Positions 1 to 8,469 of a stretch of DNA of 34,502 nucleotides are shown one piece after another. Positions within the stretch are counted from its first letter, which is position 1. The number at the start of each line of letters is the position of its first letter. The stretch spans positions 1-34,502 of the forward strand of contig JANQQM010000063.1 of the NCBI GenBank assembly GCA_028289365.1. Reading direction: 5' to 3'. The position numbers were made by a program, and so were the translations under genes. Below the pieces are notes generated by a model. It searched no databases and had not been told where the DNA came from. It saw only the letters and a program-made list of their open reading frames with translations. The stretch comes from Salaquimonas sp. (GTDB taxonomy: Bacteria; Pseudomonadota; Alphaproteobacteria; Rhizobiales; Rhizobiaceae).

Positions 1-1754
1 CGCCGGTCTTCAAGCGTATTGATACTTGCGCTGCGGAGTTTGCTTCACCGACTGCCTATATGTATTCGACCTACGAAACCCCCTTCGACGGTATTCCCCG
101 CTCCGAGGCAGAGGTCAGCGACCGCAAGAAAGTTGTCATCCTGGGCGGCGGACCTAACCGCATTGGGCAAGGCATTGAATTCGATTATTGCTGCTGCCAC
201 GCCGCATTCGCGCTTGCTGATGCCAGTCTTGAATCCATCATGATCAACTGCAACCCCGAAACCGTTTCGACCGACTACGACACGTCCGACCGGCTTTATT
301 TCGAGCCGCTTACCGCGGAAGATGTGCTGGAAATTCTGGCCGTCGAGCAGGAGCGCGGAACACTTCTGGGCGTTATCGTGCAGTTTGGTGGTCAGACACC
401 GTTGAAACTTGCATCCGCATTGGAAAAAGCCGGCATCCCGATATTGGGCACCTCACCTGACGCCATCGACCTGGCCGAAGACCGAGATCGATTCCAGAAA
501 CTGCTGCACAAGCTTGAATTAAACCAGCCAAAGAACGGAATCGCCTATTCGGTCGAACAGGCCCGCCTCGTAGCCGCAAATCTGGGATTTCCGCTGGTGG
601 TACGTCCGTCTTATGTCCTGGGCGGCCGCGCCATGCAGATCATCCGCGACGAGCAGGCATTGTCGGAATATCTTTTGGGTACGGTTCCTGAGCTTGTTCC
701 CGAGGAAATCAAGGCCCGCTATCCGAACGACAAGACCGGTCAAATAAATACCCTTCTGGGTGCAAATCCGCTCCTCTTTGACGGTTACCTGCCAAATGCG
801 ATCGAGCTTGATGTGGACTGTCTTTGCGATGGCGAAAACGCCATCGTCGCCGGCATCATGGAACACATAGAAGAAGCCGGTATCCATTCCGGCGATTCTG
901 CCTGCACCCTGCCCGTTCACTCCCTCGACAAAGCGACAATCAACGAGCTGGAGCGCCAGTCCATTATGCTGGCGAAGGAGCTGAATGTCGGCGGGCTGAT
1001 GAACGTCCAATATGCAATCAAGGACGATGTGATTTACATCCTGGAAGTCAATCCACGCGCTTCGCGGACCGTCCCTTTTGTTGCCAAGACCATCGGATCG
1101 CCGATTGCAAAGATTGCCGCCCGGATCATGACAGGCGACACACTTACCGGATCAATCGATGCTTATGCCGAGATCCCCGATTGCAACAAGCTGGGCCATA
1201 TCGCCGTCAAGGAAGCGGTTTTCCCATTCTCGCGTTTCCCTGGCGTCGACACCCTGCTGGGGCCTGAAATGCGCTCGACCGGCGAGGTCATGGGCCTGGA
1301 CACCGACTACGCAATGGCTTTTGCCAAGGCGCAGCTGGGCGCCGGTAACGACCTCCCAAATCATGGAACCGTCTTTGTGTCCGTGCGCGATTCCGACAAG
1401 GAGCGCATTCTTCCTGCGATCAAGGCATTGCAAGAAGCGAATTTCAGCATCATCGCCACCAGCGGAACCGACCGTTACTTGAATGAAAACGGTGTCAAAT
1501 CGACCAGGATCAACAAGGTTCTGGAAGGCCGCCCGCATATTGAGGATGCTATTCGCAACCGCCAGGTTCAGATGGTCATCAACACGACCGAAGGAAGAAA
1601 GGCAATTTCGGATTCGAAATCGCTCCGCCTGGCCGCACTCTTGAACAAGGTGCCCTATTTCACGACGATTTCCGGCGCGACTGCCGCCTCTCATGCGGCT
1701 GCAACATTGAAGAAATCGGAACTGACGGTCAATCCGCTTCAGGAATATTTCTAG
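1..1754 (+). CDS. carB: Carbamoyl-phosphate synthase large subunit, 3' part
   Basis: This makes carbamoyl phosphate from bicarbonate, glutamine-derived ammonia and two ATP, feeding arginine and pyrimidine synthesis in the cytoplasm. The frame is open from base 3, so the 5' part lies outside the window; about 583 residues are visible of the roughly 1,100 usual for the family. The first residues ([13 protein letters not shown]) are the classic start of the second half. The second ATP-grasp unit follows, with the glycine-rich [10 protein letters not shown] loop and the metal-binding stretch [12 protein letters not shown]. The MGS-like allosteric domain runs from about visible residue 456 to the end and starts [13 protein letters not shown]. 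No frame damage is seen. In many Hyphomicrobiales carB lies close to greA, as here. Identification is secure from motif content and length. Confidence 0.98.
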   Translation, partial: PVFKRIDTCAAEFASPTAYMYSTYETPFDGIPRSEAEVSDRKKVVILGGGPNRIGQGIEFDYCCCHAAFALADASLESIMINCNPETVSTDYDTSDRLYFEPLTAEDVLEILAVEQERGTLLGVIVQFGGQTPLKLASALEKAGIPILGTSPDAIDLAEDRDRFQKLLHKLELNQPKNGIAYSVEQARLVAANLGFPLVVRPSYVLGGRAMQIIRDEQALSEYLLGTVPELVPEEIKARYPNDKTGQINTLLGANPLLFDGYLPNAIELDVDCLCDGENAIVAGIMEHIEEAGIHSGDSACTLPVHSLDKATINELERQSIMLAKELNVGGLMNVQYAIKDDVIYILEVNPRASRTVPFVAKTIGSPIAKIAARIMTGDTLTGSIDAYAEIPDCNKLGHIAVKEAVFPFSRFPGVDTLLGPEMRSTGEVMGLDTDYAMAFAKAQLGAGNDLPNHGTVFVSVRDSDKERILPAIKALQEANFSIIATSGTDRYLNENGVKSTRINKVLEGRPHIEDAIRNRQVQMVINTTEGRKAISDSKSLRLAALLNKVPYFTTISGATAASHAAATLKKSELTVNPLQEYF

Positions 1755-1755
1755 G

Positions 1756-1811
1756 CACAACTCAAATTGTGTCTCTTGATTTGGACGAATTCACCGGAAA
1801 TTCAATTCGTC
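1756..1811 (+). terminator. Weak inverted repeats downstream of carB
   Basis: Two inverted repeats follow the carB stop codon. CACAA/TTGTG lies at 1756-1771, and an 8-bp pair GACGAATT/AATTCGTC lies at 1784-1791 and 1804-1811 with a 12-nt loop. Neither has a good T-run, so an intrinsic terminator role is only inferred. They may instead mark the leader of the cyclase gene. Confidence 0.3.
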
Positions 1812-1876
1812 TGGCTTGATATGCACCGGAAACCAACGGCAGTATCTGCAAACCGCAGCAACTGGGTTGGGACTGG

Positions 1877-3034
1877 ATGATGGATGGCGACGACGAAAAG
1901 CAGATTATGGACACGGTGCAATGGCTGATCGCCGAGACACCGGATAGCGGTTCACCCGCAAGGCTGCTCGAGCGCTATTGCCACAAACTTCGTGAAGCCG
2001 GCATCAAGGTCGACCGTTCGACGCTCGGCGCGCCGCTGCTGCATCCGATTGCCCAATCATCCTATGTTTTCTGGGACATCGAAAAAGGTCCCAGCCAGCG
2101 CTGGTTTCAGTGGACGCCAGACGCACTGGATACCATGCGTGCCAGCCCGATTTTTCCCATCTATGACAGCGGCACACCATCTTCCATGCGCCTCGATCGA
2201 CCCGAAGAACGCAGCCGGTTTCCGATCGGGGATGACCTCTGGGCCGATGGGTATTACCAGTATGAAGCGCTTCCGCTACGCTTTTCCGATGGTTCCTTCA
2301 AGGCATTGACGCTAGCTACCCGGAACCCGGAAGGTTTTTCCGAGGAAGACTGGCTCATGATCAATGCAACATTGCCTGCACTCGCATTGGTCTTCGAGGG
2401 TTTCGTTGCCAGAAATACCGCTACCACACTCATGGAAACATATGTCGGAAAACGCGCCGGCTTGCGGGTGCTGGATGGCCAGATCGCCCGCGGCGATGGC
2501 GCACATATTGACGCGGTAATCTGTTTCTCCGACCTGCGCGGCTTTACTACGCTGGCACAGCGCCATGATGAAAATTCTGTTCTTGAACTTCTGAACGACT
2601 ATTTTGGGCAGATGACCGACGCGGTCGAGCGTAATTCCGGCGAAGTGCTCAAATTCATCGGCGACGCAATGCTAGCGATCTTTCCGCATGAGGACGATTT
2701 GGCCGGCGCAATCGACAATGCCGAAACAGCGGCAATTGAGGTATTAAGCAACCAGGAAAAATCTGCCGGTTACGAATTCGGTATTGGACTTCATCCCGGC
2801 AAGGTCTTCTACGGAAACATTGGCGGCGGCACACGGCTCGATTTTACCGTGATTGGTGACGCGGTGAATGTCACCAGTCGCATTGAGGGACTTTGCGCCG
2901 AACTGGATGAAAAGCTATTGGCTTCATCTGACTTGGCCACACAGTCAAAGCGGCAATGGAAATTGGCCGGTGAGCGCAATCTCAAAGGTGTTTCAGATCC
3001 AATTGCAATCTACACACCGGGATTTTTGAACTGA
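1877..3034 (+). CDS. Class III adenylate/guanylate cyclase
   Basis: This is predicted to make cAMP (or cGMP) from the nucleoside triphosphate. The protein has 385 residues. The C-terminal third is a class III catalytic domain beginning near residue 212. It has metal-binding Asp219 (CFSDLRGFT) and Asp263 (KFIGDAM), purine-contacting Lys259 and Asp322 (DFTVIGD), and transition-state Asn331 and Arg335 (NVTSR), so all six key positions are present. Lys and Asp at the purine positions favour ATP over GTP. The N-terminal 200 residues have no transmembrane segment; they look like a soluble sensor, possibly GAF-like, but I do not recognise the fold with certainty. Start: ATG at 1877, with a second ATG directly after it. 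It is a lone gene between carB and a glycosyltransferase, and its input signal is unknown. Confidence 0.9.
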   Translation: MMDGDDEKQIMDTVQWLIAETPDSGSPARLLERYCHKLREAGIKVDRSTLGAPLLHPIAQSSYVFWDIEKGPSQRWFQWTPDALDTMRASPIFPIYDSGTPSSMRLDRPEERSRFPIGDDLWADGYYQYEALPLRFSDGSFKALTLATRNPEGFSEEDWLMINATLPALALVFEGFVARNTATTLMETYVGKRAGLRVLDGQIARGDGAHIDAVICFSDLRGFTTLAQRHDENSVLELLNDYFGQMTDAVERNSGEVLKFIGDAMLAIFPHEDDLAGAIDNAETAAIEVLSNQEKSAGYEFGIGLHPGKVFYGNIGGGTRLDFTVIGDAVNVTSRIEGLCAELDEKLLASSDLATQSKRQWKLAGERNLKGVSDPIAIYTPGFLN

Positions 3035-3093
3035 TTGGCAACATGGCACCCGCTGCCGAATATTCTGCTGGTATTGGTAAACACTTGGATTTC

Positions 3094-3124
3094 CGGGTAG
3101 AAGCTTTTAGCCTAACATCCCGGT
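3094..3124. other. Small inverted repeat between cyclase and glycosyltransferase
   Basis: CCGGG and CCCGG arms flank about 21 nt in the 126-nt gap after the cyclase. There is no clear T-run, so this could be a weak terminator or the leader of the following gene. It is seen directly; its function is not known. Confidence 0.25.
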
Positions 3125-3163
3125 AATAAAGGCAAATAGCCAAACGCAGTTCAGTCCGATTTG

Positions 3164-4093
3164 ATGGCCACCACCCGAATTTCTGTAATCATCTGCACCT
3201 ATAATCCCCGTCCGGACTATTTAAGACGTGTCCTGGAGGCTCTGCAGACACAGAGCATGCCGTTCACCGGTTGGGAACTGCTTTTGGTCGACAATGCTTC
3301 TGATGATCCAGTTTCAGAGCGGTTCGATATTGCCTGGCACCCAAATGGCAGACACATCAGAGAGCAAGAACTTGGACTGACCGCTGCGAGATTACGCGGC
3401 ATTTCCGAATCTCGGACCAAGCTGATTGTTTTTGTCGATGACGACAATGTTCTCAAACCTGACTACCTCGAACACGCCATCAAGATTGGCGAAGATCATC
3501 CATTTCTTGGAGCCTGGGGCGGTTCCATATCTCCGGATTTTGAGCAGGAACCACCGAATTGGACAAAGAAATACTGGGTGCGTCTTGCAATCCGCAATAT
3601 TCGCTATCCCAATTGGTCGAACGATCCGGAAAGAGGAAGAAAACCCTGTGGCGCCGGCCTTTGCGTGAGAACCAATGTGGCCCATCTCTATCGAGAGGAA
3701 CTATCCTCCGACAATATTCGGAAACAATTGGGCAGAAGAGGTGACTCTCTGTTTTCGACCGAAGATACGGACATAGTACATACTTGTTTGCGGCTTAACC
3801 TTGGGTGGGGTCTGTTTCCTCAACTGAAGGTTACGCACCTGATCCCCGACGACCGGTTGACCGAAGATTACCTTTTGCGTTTGGTTGAAGACATGACTGC
3901 TTCTGCGACAGTCTTTAATCTCAAGAACGGTAAACCCGTTAAAAGTCGACGAGGCAGGCGGCGACTACTCCGCTATCTCAACGTCCTGTTCCGGTCTGGA
4001 CCGCGCGAAGCGAGATTTTATCTGGCCATAGAACAGGGAAAACAAAGAGGAATATCAATCGCAAAAGCGAGCAGGTCTGGAACAGATATGTAA
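3164..4093 (+). CDS. Glycosyltransferase family 2
   Basis: This is a GT-A fold glycosyltransferase predicted to transfer a nucleotide-activated sugar to a surface glycan. The protein has 309 residues from ATG 3164; a TTG three bases upstream is in frame but less likely. Near the N terminus are the nucleotide-binding strand ISVIICTYNPRPDY and the LLVDNASDD stretch. The FVDDDN motif supplies the metal-binding DxD. There is no signal peptide or membrane helix, and the C terminus is rich in Arg/Lys, which suggests peripheral contact with the inner membrane. Donor and acceptor cannot be read from the sequence. It precedes greA in the same direction but is separated from it by a hairpin, and it lies near the nonulosonate genes at 4.9-8.4 kb, which hints at a common surface polysaccharide. 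Confidence 0.85.
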   Translation: MATTRISVIICTYNPRPDYLRRVLEALQTQSMPFTGWELLLVDNASDDPVSERFDIAWHPNGRHIREQELGLTAARLRGISESRTKLIVFVDDDNVLKPDYLEHAIKIGEDHPFLGAWGGSISPDFEQEPPNWTKKYWVRLAIRNIRYPNWSNDPERGRKPCGAGLCVRTNVAHLYREELSSDNIRKQLGRRGDSLFSTEDTDIVHTCLRLNLGWGLFPQLKVTHLIPDDRLTEDYLLRLVEDMTASATVFNLKNGKPVKSRRGRRRLLRYLNVLFRSGPREARFYLAIEQGKQRGISIAKASRSGTDM

Positions 4094-4225
4094 TCACTGT
4101 CCAGTTCTGCGCATTTGGCGTACTTAATTTCGGTAGTTTACCTTCATCGTCGTGATTTACCCAAACAGCAAAAAAAACGTGAATTTTGGTATTTTCCTGC
4201 TATATTACGTAACTAATTGATGTAG

Positions 4226-4262
4226 AGGCGGCTCTGGTTGACCTACCGGAAGCCGCTTTTCT
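4226..4262 (+). terminator. Intrinsic terminator after the glycosyltransferase gene
   Basis: The arms GCGGCT (4228-4233) and AGCCGC (4251-4256) pair. The stem can be prolonged by an inner CTGG/CCGG pairing and outer A-T and G-T pairs. The run TTTTCTTT follows from 4257. It sits about 130 nt after the glycosyltransferase stop and before greA, so it probably ends that transcript. A TATATT box at 4201-4206 upstream means a very short separate transcript is not excluded. Confidence 0.6.
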
Positions 4263-4373
4263 TTATGATCCGCAAAGCTTCGACAGAAGTCAGATAGCGA
4301 CAGATCCAGTTGATCCGTGGCGACTGTTTTCTTGAGACTAGCGGATGCAGTACCAGAATTGATGAGGGCAGGA

Positions 4374-4847
4374 ATGGAAAAGGTCCCAATGACCGCGCAA
4401 GGCCACCAGATGCTGGAGGCTGAATTGCAGCGTCGCCAAAGTCACGATAGGCCGGCGATAATTCAGGCTATTGCAGAAGCGCGCTCGCATGGTGATCTGT
4501 CCGAAAACGCAGAATACCACGCTGCCAAGGAGCAACAGAGCCTGAACGAAGGCCGGATTGCCGAACTTGAAGACCAGCTCTCGCGCGCTGAAATCATCGA
4601 TATTTCGAAATTGACCGGCGACAGCGTCAAGTTCGGCGCGACTGTGACCCTGGTTGATGAGGATACCGAGGAAGAAAAGACCTACCAGATCGTCGGCGAC
4701 CAGGAAGCCGACGTGAAATTGGGCAAAATCTCGATTTCCTCGCCAATCGCGCGTGCGCTCATCTCCAAGGCGGAAGGCGACGTTGTCGAAGTGGCAGCAC
4801 CGGGCGGCGCGAGATCCTATGAGATCTTGAAGGTCGAATTCGTCTGA
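4374..4847 (+). CDS. greA: Transcription elongation factor GreA
   Basis: GreA stimulates the RNA-cleavage activity of backtracked RNA polymerase and so rescues stalled complexes. The ATG at 4374 gives 157 residues, the standard GreA length, and is preceded by GAGGGCAGGA-like Shine-Dalgarno sequence. The frame is open back to a GTG at 4317, but that would add 19 unconserved residues. The N-terminal coiled-coil domain begins [14 protein letters not shown]. It contains the conserved [18 protein letters not shown] segment at the coiled-coil tip, whose acidic residues hold the catalytic Mg ion in the polymerase. The C-terminal FKBP-like domain contains [13 protein letters not shown]. It stands alone and ends 46 bp from the convergent glycosyltransferase gene. 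Confidence 0.97.
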   Translation: MEKVPMTAQGHQMLEAELQRRQSHDRPAIIQAIAEARSHGDLSENAEYHAAKEQQSLNEGRIAELEDQLSRAEIIDISKLTGDSVKFGATVTLVDEDTEEEKTYQIVGDQEADVKLGKISISSPIARALISKAEGDVVEVAAPGGARSYEILKVEFV

Positions 4848-4864
4848 ACTGGACCATTTCTCGC

Positions 4865-4890
4865 CTATTTACACAACTTTGGTGAAATAG
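4865..4890. terminator. Low-GC inverted repeat between convergent genes
   Basis: CTATTT-a-CAC pairs with GTG-AAATAG around a short loop between the ends of greA and the facing glycosyltransferase gene. The position suits a shared terminator. The stem is AT-rich and there is no long T-run, so the role is inferred. Confidence 0.35.
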
Positions 4891-4893
4891 CGC

Positions 4894-5550
4894 TCACCGC
4901 TTTCGAAACCCGAAGCGGCTGATTCCGATAATTGCAGCGCGAAGTATGATCCAGTTCGCCCTTACAATGCGGCTGAACCTGGGTTGATCTGCCCGTTCAC
5001 GCGTTTCGATCGGAAGTTGGATGAATTTAGCACCGCTGCTGACGGCGTGCAGCGCCAATTCAGTGCCGACGGAGCCATAGGAATCAAAGTGGCCGAGCGC
5101 CCGGTACAGCGTCAGCCGATATCCTTTCATTCCGCAAAGTGGGTCGGATATCTTGAAGAACCTGCTGGCGAGAAACGCAAAGACATGTTCTGAAAATCGC
5201 TGCAGTTTGTCCCGGACACCCAATACCAGATCCATGCCGCCTTCTAGCTGATCGATATAGGCGCTGATCATTTCCTGCGGATGCTGACCATCGGCATCAA
5301 GCGTAATGACATAGTCGCATTTCAGCGCATCAGCTCTCTCAAACCCGGCCTGCAGGGCACCGTCATATCCCCGATTGATATCGAGCCTGACAACATCGGC
5401 ACCGTTTTTCCCAGCGATCTCGCCCGTATCATCGGAAGAGCCGTCATCAACAACAATGACACGTGCAATGCCGGTTACAGATTTGACCACCTGACCAATT
5501 GTAGCCGCCTCGTTCAGAGCCGGTATGACAATCGCCACTTCGCGTTTCAT
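4894..5550 (-). CDS. Glycosyltransferase family 2, dolichyl-phosphate-mannose-synthase-like
   Basis: This 218-residue protein has a single GT-A domain. Near the N terminus are VAIVIPALNEAATIGQVV and the nucleotide-binding IVVDDGSSDDTGEIA. The central LDADGQHPQEM carries the metal-binding DxD. A later segment, SDPLCGMKGYRL, is typical of the polyprenyl-phosphate sugar synthase branch. There is no C-terminal membrane helix, so it resembles the soluble DPM1/GtrB core without its anchor. It starts 14 nt after the nonulosonate synthase stop on the same strand, so the two are almost certainly cotranscribed. It probably transfers or primes a sugar for a surface glycan; the actual donor is unknown. 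Confidence 0.85.
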   Translation of the reverse strand: MKREVAIVIPALNEAATIGQVVKSVTGIARVIVVDDGSSDDTGEIAGKNGADVVRLDINRGYDGALQAGFERADALKCDYVITLDADGQHPQEMISAYIDQLEGGMDLVLGVRDKLQRFSEHVFAFLASRFFKISDPLCGMKGYRLTLYRALGHFDSYGSVGTELALHAVSSGAKFIQLPIETRERADQPRFSRIVRANWIILRAAIIGISRFGFRKR

Positions 5551-5564
5551 GGCGGGACGGCCGT

Positions 5565-6647
5565 CTACTCGATATCTTCCCAGCGGAAATGGTCACCGGA
5601 TTTAACCGCACCTCTCAATGTCCGGCCGATCAGCTGGTCGGCCATGTAGGGCGCAAAGCCGTCTTCCGGACAGGGCCGCAGCGCGACCAGATCGGCTTTT
5701 GTCACAACGTGGCCTGCTGCAAGATCTCCCGCAGCCCGAAGCCCCCTTCTCTGGATGACAACCGTATCCTGCTCATTGTCCTCGATCTTCTTGATGCCGG
5801 TTCCAAGCGCAAACTCCAGCTCCCGGGTACGATCGACCATGTCGCGCCAGGCCTTGGGATCAAGAGCAAATTTGTGATCGGGGCCAATACGATTGTTGTC
5901 ATCGGTGAAATGCTTTTCGATAACCCGGCCACCAAGCGCCACCGCGCCCAGAACGGCAGCATGACCCGGCGTATGATCGCTCAATCCGATGATCATGCCC
6001 GGATACATGGCCTGAAAGGACTTCAACACGTTCAGCTGGACATATTTGAAGTTTTCCAGGTCACCGGTGTAATTCGTATTGCATTGAAGCAGGATCAGAT
6101 CGGGATTTACCGCAAGACAGGCATCCACACCACGAACAACGTCATCCATCGTCGCGGCACCGGTCGCCAGAATGGTTGGCTTGCCCTTGCTAGCTATGTA
6201 GCCGATCTGCTCCGGCCAGGTAATGTCGCCTGAGCCGATCTTGTAAGCCGGAACATAGGGATCGACCTGATCGACCAGATCGGCCGCATAAGGCGTTGTA
6301 AAAAATACGATACCCGCCTTGTCGCAGGTCTCTTTCAATATTGCCGTCCAATCTGGATTGACCGAGGCATCCTTGTAGATTTCAAAGACCGATTTCTGCC
6401 AGCCGGCCTGATGAGACATCTTATCCTTGTCGAGCGAAGAAAATCCGGCATCGCTGACAATGGTCTCTGCCTGGAAATGCTGGAACTTGGCTACATCCGC
6501 TCCCGCCTCGGCGGCAAGATGGATTAAGTCCTTGGCCCGCTCGATGTCCCCATCGTGATTTGCCGCAATATCGGCAATGAAATAGGTCGGATGATCTATT
6601 CCGATGTTCTGCCCTGCAATGACAATATTCTGGCTAGCCTGGTTCAT
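5565..6647 (-). CDS. NeuB/PseI-family nonulosonic acid synthase
   Basis: Members condense a six-carbon sugar with phosphoenolpyruvate to give a nine-carbon sialic-acid-like sugar. The 360-residue protein has the NeuB TIM barrel (FIADIAANHDGD near the N terminus, KFQHF, YKIGSGDITWPE, LATGAATMDDV, GLSDHTPG, VIEKHFT) and a C-terminal antifreeze-like SAF domain (from about residue 290, RRGLRAAGDLAAGHVV). The metal-binding GLSDHTPG and VIEKHFT histidines are present. The segment AETIVSDAGF and the following SVFEIYKDA are unlike classical NeuB or PseI and recall a less studied branch (judged from memory of family members). The 5' end overlaps the upstream SDR gene by 14 nt and the downstream glycosyltransferase begins 14 nt after the stop, so this is an operon. 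Whether the product is sialic, pseudaminic, legionaminic or another acid is undecided. Confidence 0.88.
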   Translation of the reverse strand: MNQASQNIVIAGQNIGIDHPTYFIADIAANHDGDIERAKDLIHLAAEAGADVAKFQHFQAETIVSDAGFSSLDKDKMSHQAGWQKSVFEIYKDASVNPDWTAILKETCDKAGIVFFTTPYAADLVDQVDPYVPAYKIGSGDITWPEQIGYIASKGKPTILATGAATMDDVVRGVDACLAVNPDLILLQCNTNYTGDLENFKYVQLNVLKSFQAMYPGMIIGLSDHTPGHAAVLGAVALGGRVIEKHFTDDNNRIGPDHKFALDPKAWRDMVDRTRELEFALGTGIKKIEDNEQDTVVIQRRGLRAAGDLAAGHVVTKADLVALRPCPEDGFAPYMADQLIGRTLRGAVKSGDHFRWEDIE

Positions 6648-7491
6648 CGGTCAGCTCCAATCCATTTATTTCATGTTCCGTCGTCGGTAATTCAAATCCG
6701 AATTCCCGCTCGAATTTGGAACTATCCATCACCATGTTTCCCGGCCGCCGGGCACGCAGGTTCAATTGCGCTTGGGTCCCACGCGTCACCATTGACGTAT
6801 CAAGCCGGGCGTGTTTCGCAACCGCAAAAATAAAATCTGCCTTGGTACATCCCTTTCGGGATCCGAGATTGAATACGCCAGCTGTCGGCAACTCCATCAC
6901 GCGATTGAGCGCCTTACCCAGTGTGTTCATCAATAAGGGTGAAAATGCAACATCTTCGAAAGCCGTTATGGCTTCCTGCTTCCTCAACTTGTCCAGTACC
7001 CAATCGCTGAAACTGGATTTTGAAGCACCTGCCGCTGGTCCAAAAAAATTGGTCCGCAGGACTGTTGCGCCGGCAGGCCTTGCTGCAAGTTCCCCGGTAT
7101 ATTTTGACAGTGCGTAAACATTGACGATATCGACCACGTCTTCCTTATGCGAGCCGTCGCCATCATACAGCTGATCGGTGGAAATCTGAATCAGATGACA
7201 ATCCCTGCGCCGGCCAATCCAGTGCGCAAGGACTTCCACACTTCGAACATTCAGCTTGAACGCCAATTGCGGATTTTGCTCGCAAAGATCGACATCCGTG
7301 CAACCGACCAGATTGATCACGAAATCTGGCTGAATTTCCTCCAGCATTTTCCCTGTCGATGCTAAATCACACAAATCAACCTGGTAATCTGCGTTTGAGA
7401 CATTGGAAAAACCATGCGCAACCACCTCATGGCCAAAATCGCGCAATTGCGGAACCAGGGAATGCCCCAAAAGACCGGTGGCGCCGGTCAC
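6634..7491 (-). CDS. SDR-family dTDP-4-dehydrorhamnose-reductase-like protein
   Basis: This NAD(P)-binding extended SDR resembles RmlD and probably reduces a nucleotide-activated keto sugar. Counting from GTG 7491, the glycine motif is TGATGLLG at residues 2-9, the catalytic Tyr126 and Lys130 lie in YALSKYTGE, and ISTDQLYDG supplies the active-site Ser/Thr. The usual GTG start is suspect: it cuts into the first beta strand of the Rossmann fold and has no Shine-Dalgarno sequence. The frame stays open upstream and would read LQKAAKIL before VTGATG. The likely real start is the CTG at 7515 (giving 293 residues), which has GGGG about nine bases before it, or the ATT at 7518; no ATG, GTG or TTG exists there. 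It is the first gene of the minus-strand sugar operon and overlaps the NeuB-like gene by 14 nt. Confidence 0.82.
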   Translation of the reverse strand: MTGATGLLGHSLVPQLRDFGHEVVAHGFSNVSNADYQVDLCDLASTGKMLEEIQPDFVINLVGCTDVDLCEQNPQLAFKLNVRSVEVLAHWIGRRRDCHLIQISTDQLYDGDGSHKEDVVDIVNVYALSKYTGELAARPAGATVLRTNFFGPAAGASKSSFSDWVLDKLRKQEAITAFEDVAFSPLLMNTLGKALNRVMELPTAGVFNLGSRKGCTKADFIFAVAKHARLDTSMVTRGTQAQLNLRARRPGNMVMDSSKFEREFGFELPTTEHEINGLELTDEPG

Positions 7492-7702
7492 AAGAATTTT
7501 TGCTGCCTTTTGCAGAATGAAGCACCCCGGTTTTACAGAATTTGCCTGGTGGATAATCTCGCTCTATACAGCTACAGGACCAGCCAATTTGCTGCAACCT
7601 TGCGCCGCTTCGAATTGGGGCGCTTTGTTGTGGATGAAAGGTGTTTTCCGGCACTTATAATTTCTTGCGAAAGCAATAATTTACCGACCTGATTGATATC
7701 CG

Positions 7703-8404
7703 ATGCAACCGCAAAAAGAAGCCATTTGTATCATTCCCGCGCGCGGCGGTTCAAAGCGCATTAAGGGCAAGAATATCCGGCTTTTTGGCGGCATTCCGAT
7801 GATTGCCCATGCGGTTAATACAGCTCGTGACAGCAAGTGCTTCTCGCGAATAATCGTCTCGACCGACAATGAGGAAATCGCAGCGATTTCCCGGGATTAC
7901 GGCGCCGAAACACCCTTTGTACGGGATGCACAACTTGCAGATGATCACACCCCTACCGCCCCGGTCGTCGCCGATGCAATTATCCGTTCCGGATCGCAGA
8001 GCATCGAATACACCTGCTGCATCTATCCGGCGACCCCAATGTTGCGGCCCGAAGACATTTCCGCAGCATTGGAATTGATGCACAAGGCAGGTGCGAATGC
8101 GCTCCTTTCCGTGACCGAGTTCGACTACCCGCCCCTGAGGGCACTAAAGCCCGGTCCCGGCGACACGGTAGCGTTCAACTGGCCGGAATACGAAACAACC
8201 CGCAGCCAGGATTTGCCGGAATTGATTCACGATGCCGGCCAGTTCTACTGGATGCGGACAAAGCCGTTTCTTGAAGATCCGAGATTGGTCCCCAAAGGAA
8301 CAATCGCCTGGCACATGGACCGTCTGCGCTGCGCCGACATAGACACCGAGGAAGATCTGGCATTCGCCGAGGCGGTTTACCGGCACAATCAACAGTCGAA
8401 CTAA
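7703..8404 (+). CDS. CMP-nonulosonate cytidylyltransferase, PseF/NeuA-like
   Basis: This activates a nonulosonic acid with CTP to give the CMP-sugar used by glycosyltransferases. The 233-residue protein has the N-terminal nucleotide-binding signature IPARGGSKRIKGKN (residues 11-24), followed by RLFGGIPMIAHAV and IIVSTDNEEIA. FGG after the signature and the short length resemble PseF (pseudaminic acid) more than classical NeuA, though legionaminic or other acids are possible. The C-terminal CADIDTEEDLAFAE is typical of the family. It starts about 190 bp from the divergent SDR/NeuB operon, so both sides could share a regulatory region. No further Pse/Leg/Neu pathway genes follow; the next gene runs on the opposite strand. 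Confidence 0.9.
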   Translation: MQPQKEAICIIPARGGSKRIKGKNIRLFGGIPMIAHAVNTARDSKCFSRIIVSTDNEEIAAISRDYGAETPFVRDAQLADDHTPTAPVVADAIIRSGSQSIEYTCCIYPATPMLRPEDISAALELMHKAGANALLSVTEFDYPPLRALKPGPGDTVAFNWPEYETTRSQDLPELIHDAGQFYWMRTKPFLEDPRLVPKGTIAWHMDRLRCADIDTEEDLAFAEAVYRHNQQSN

Positions 8405-8469
8405 TTATTGGTGGAAGATTAATTTCCAGCGTTCAATCGGGCTTATCTGACATAGCACTGATACGATTG

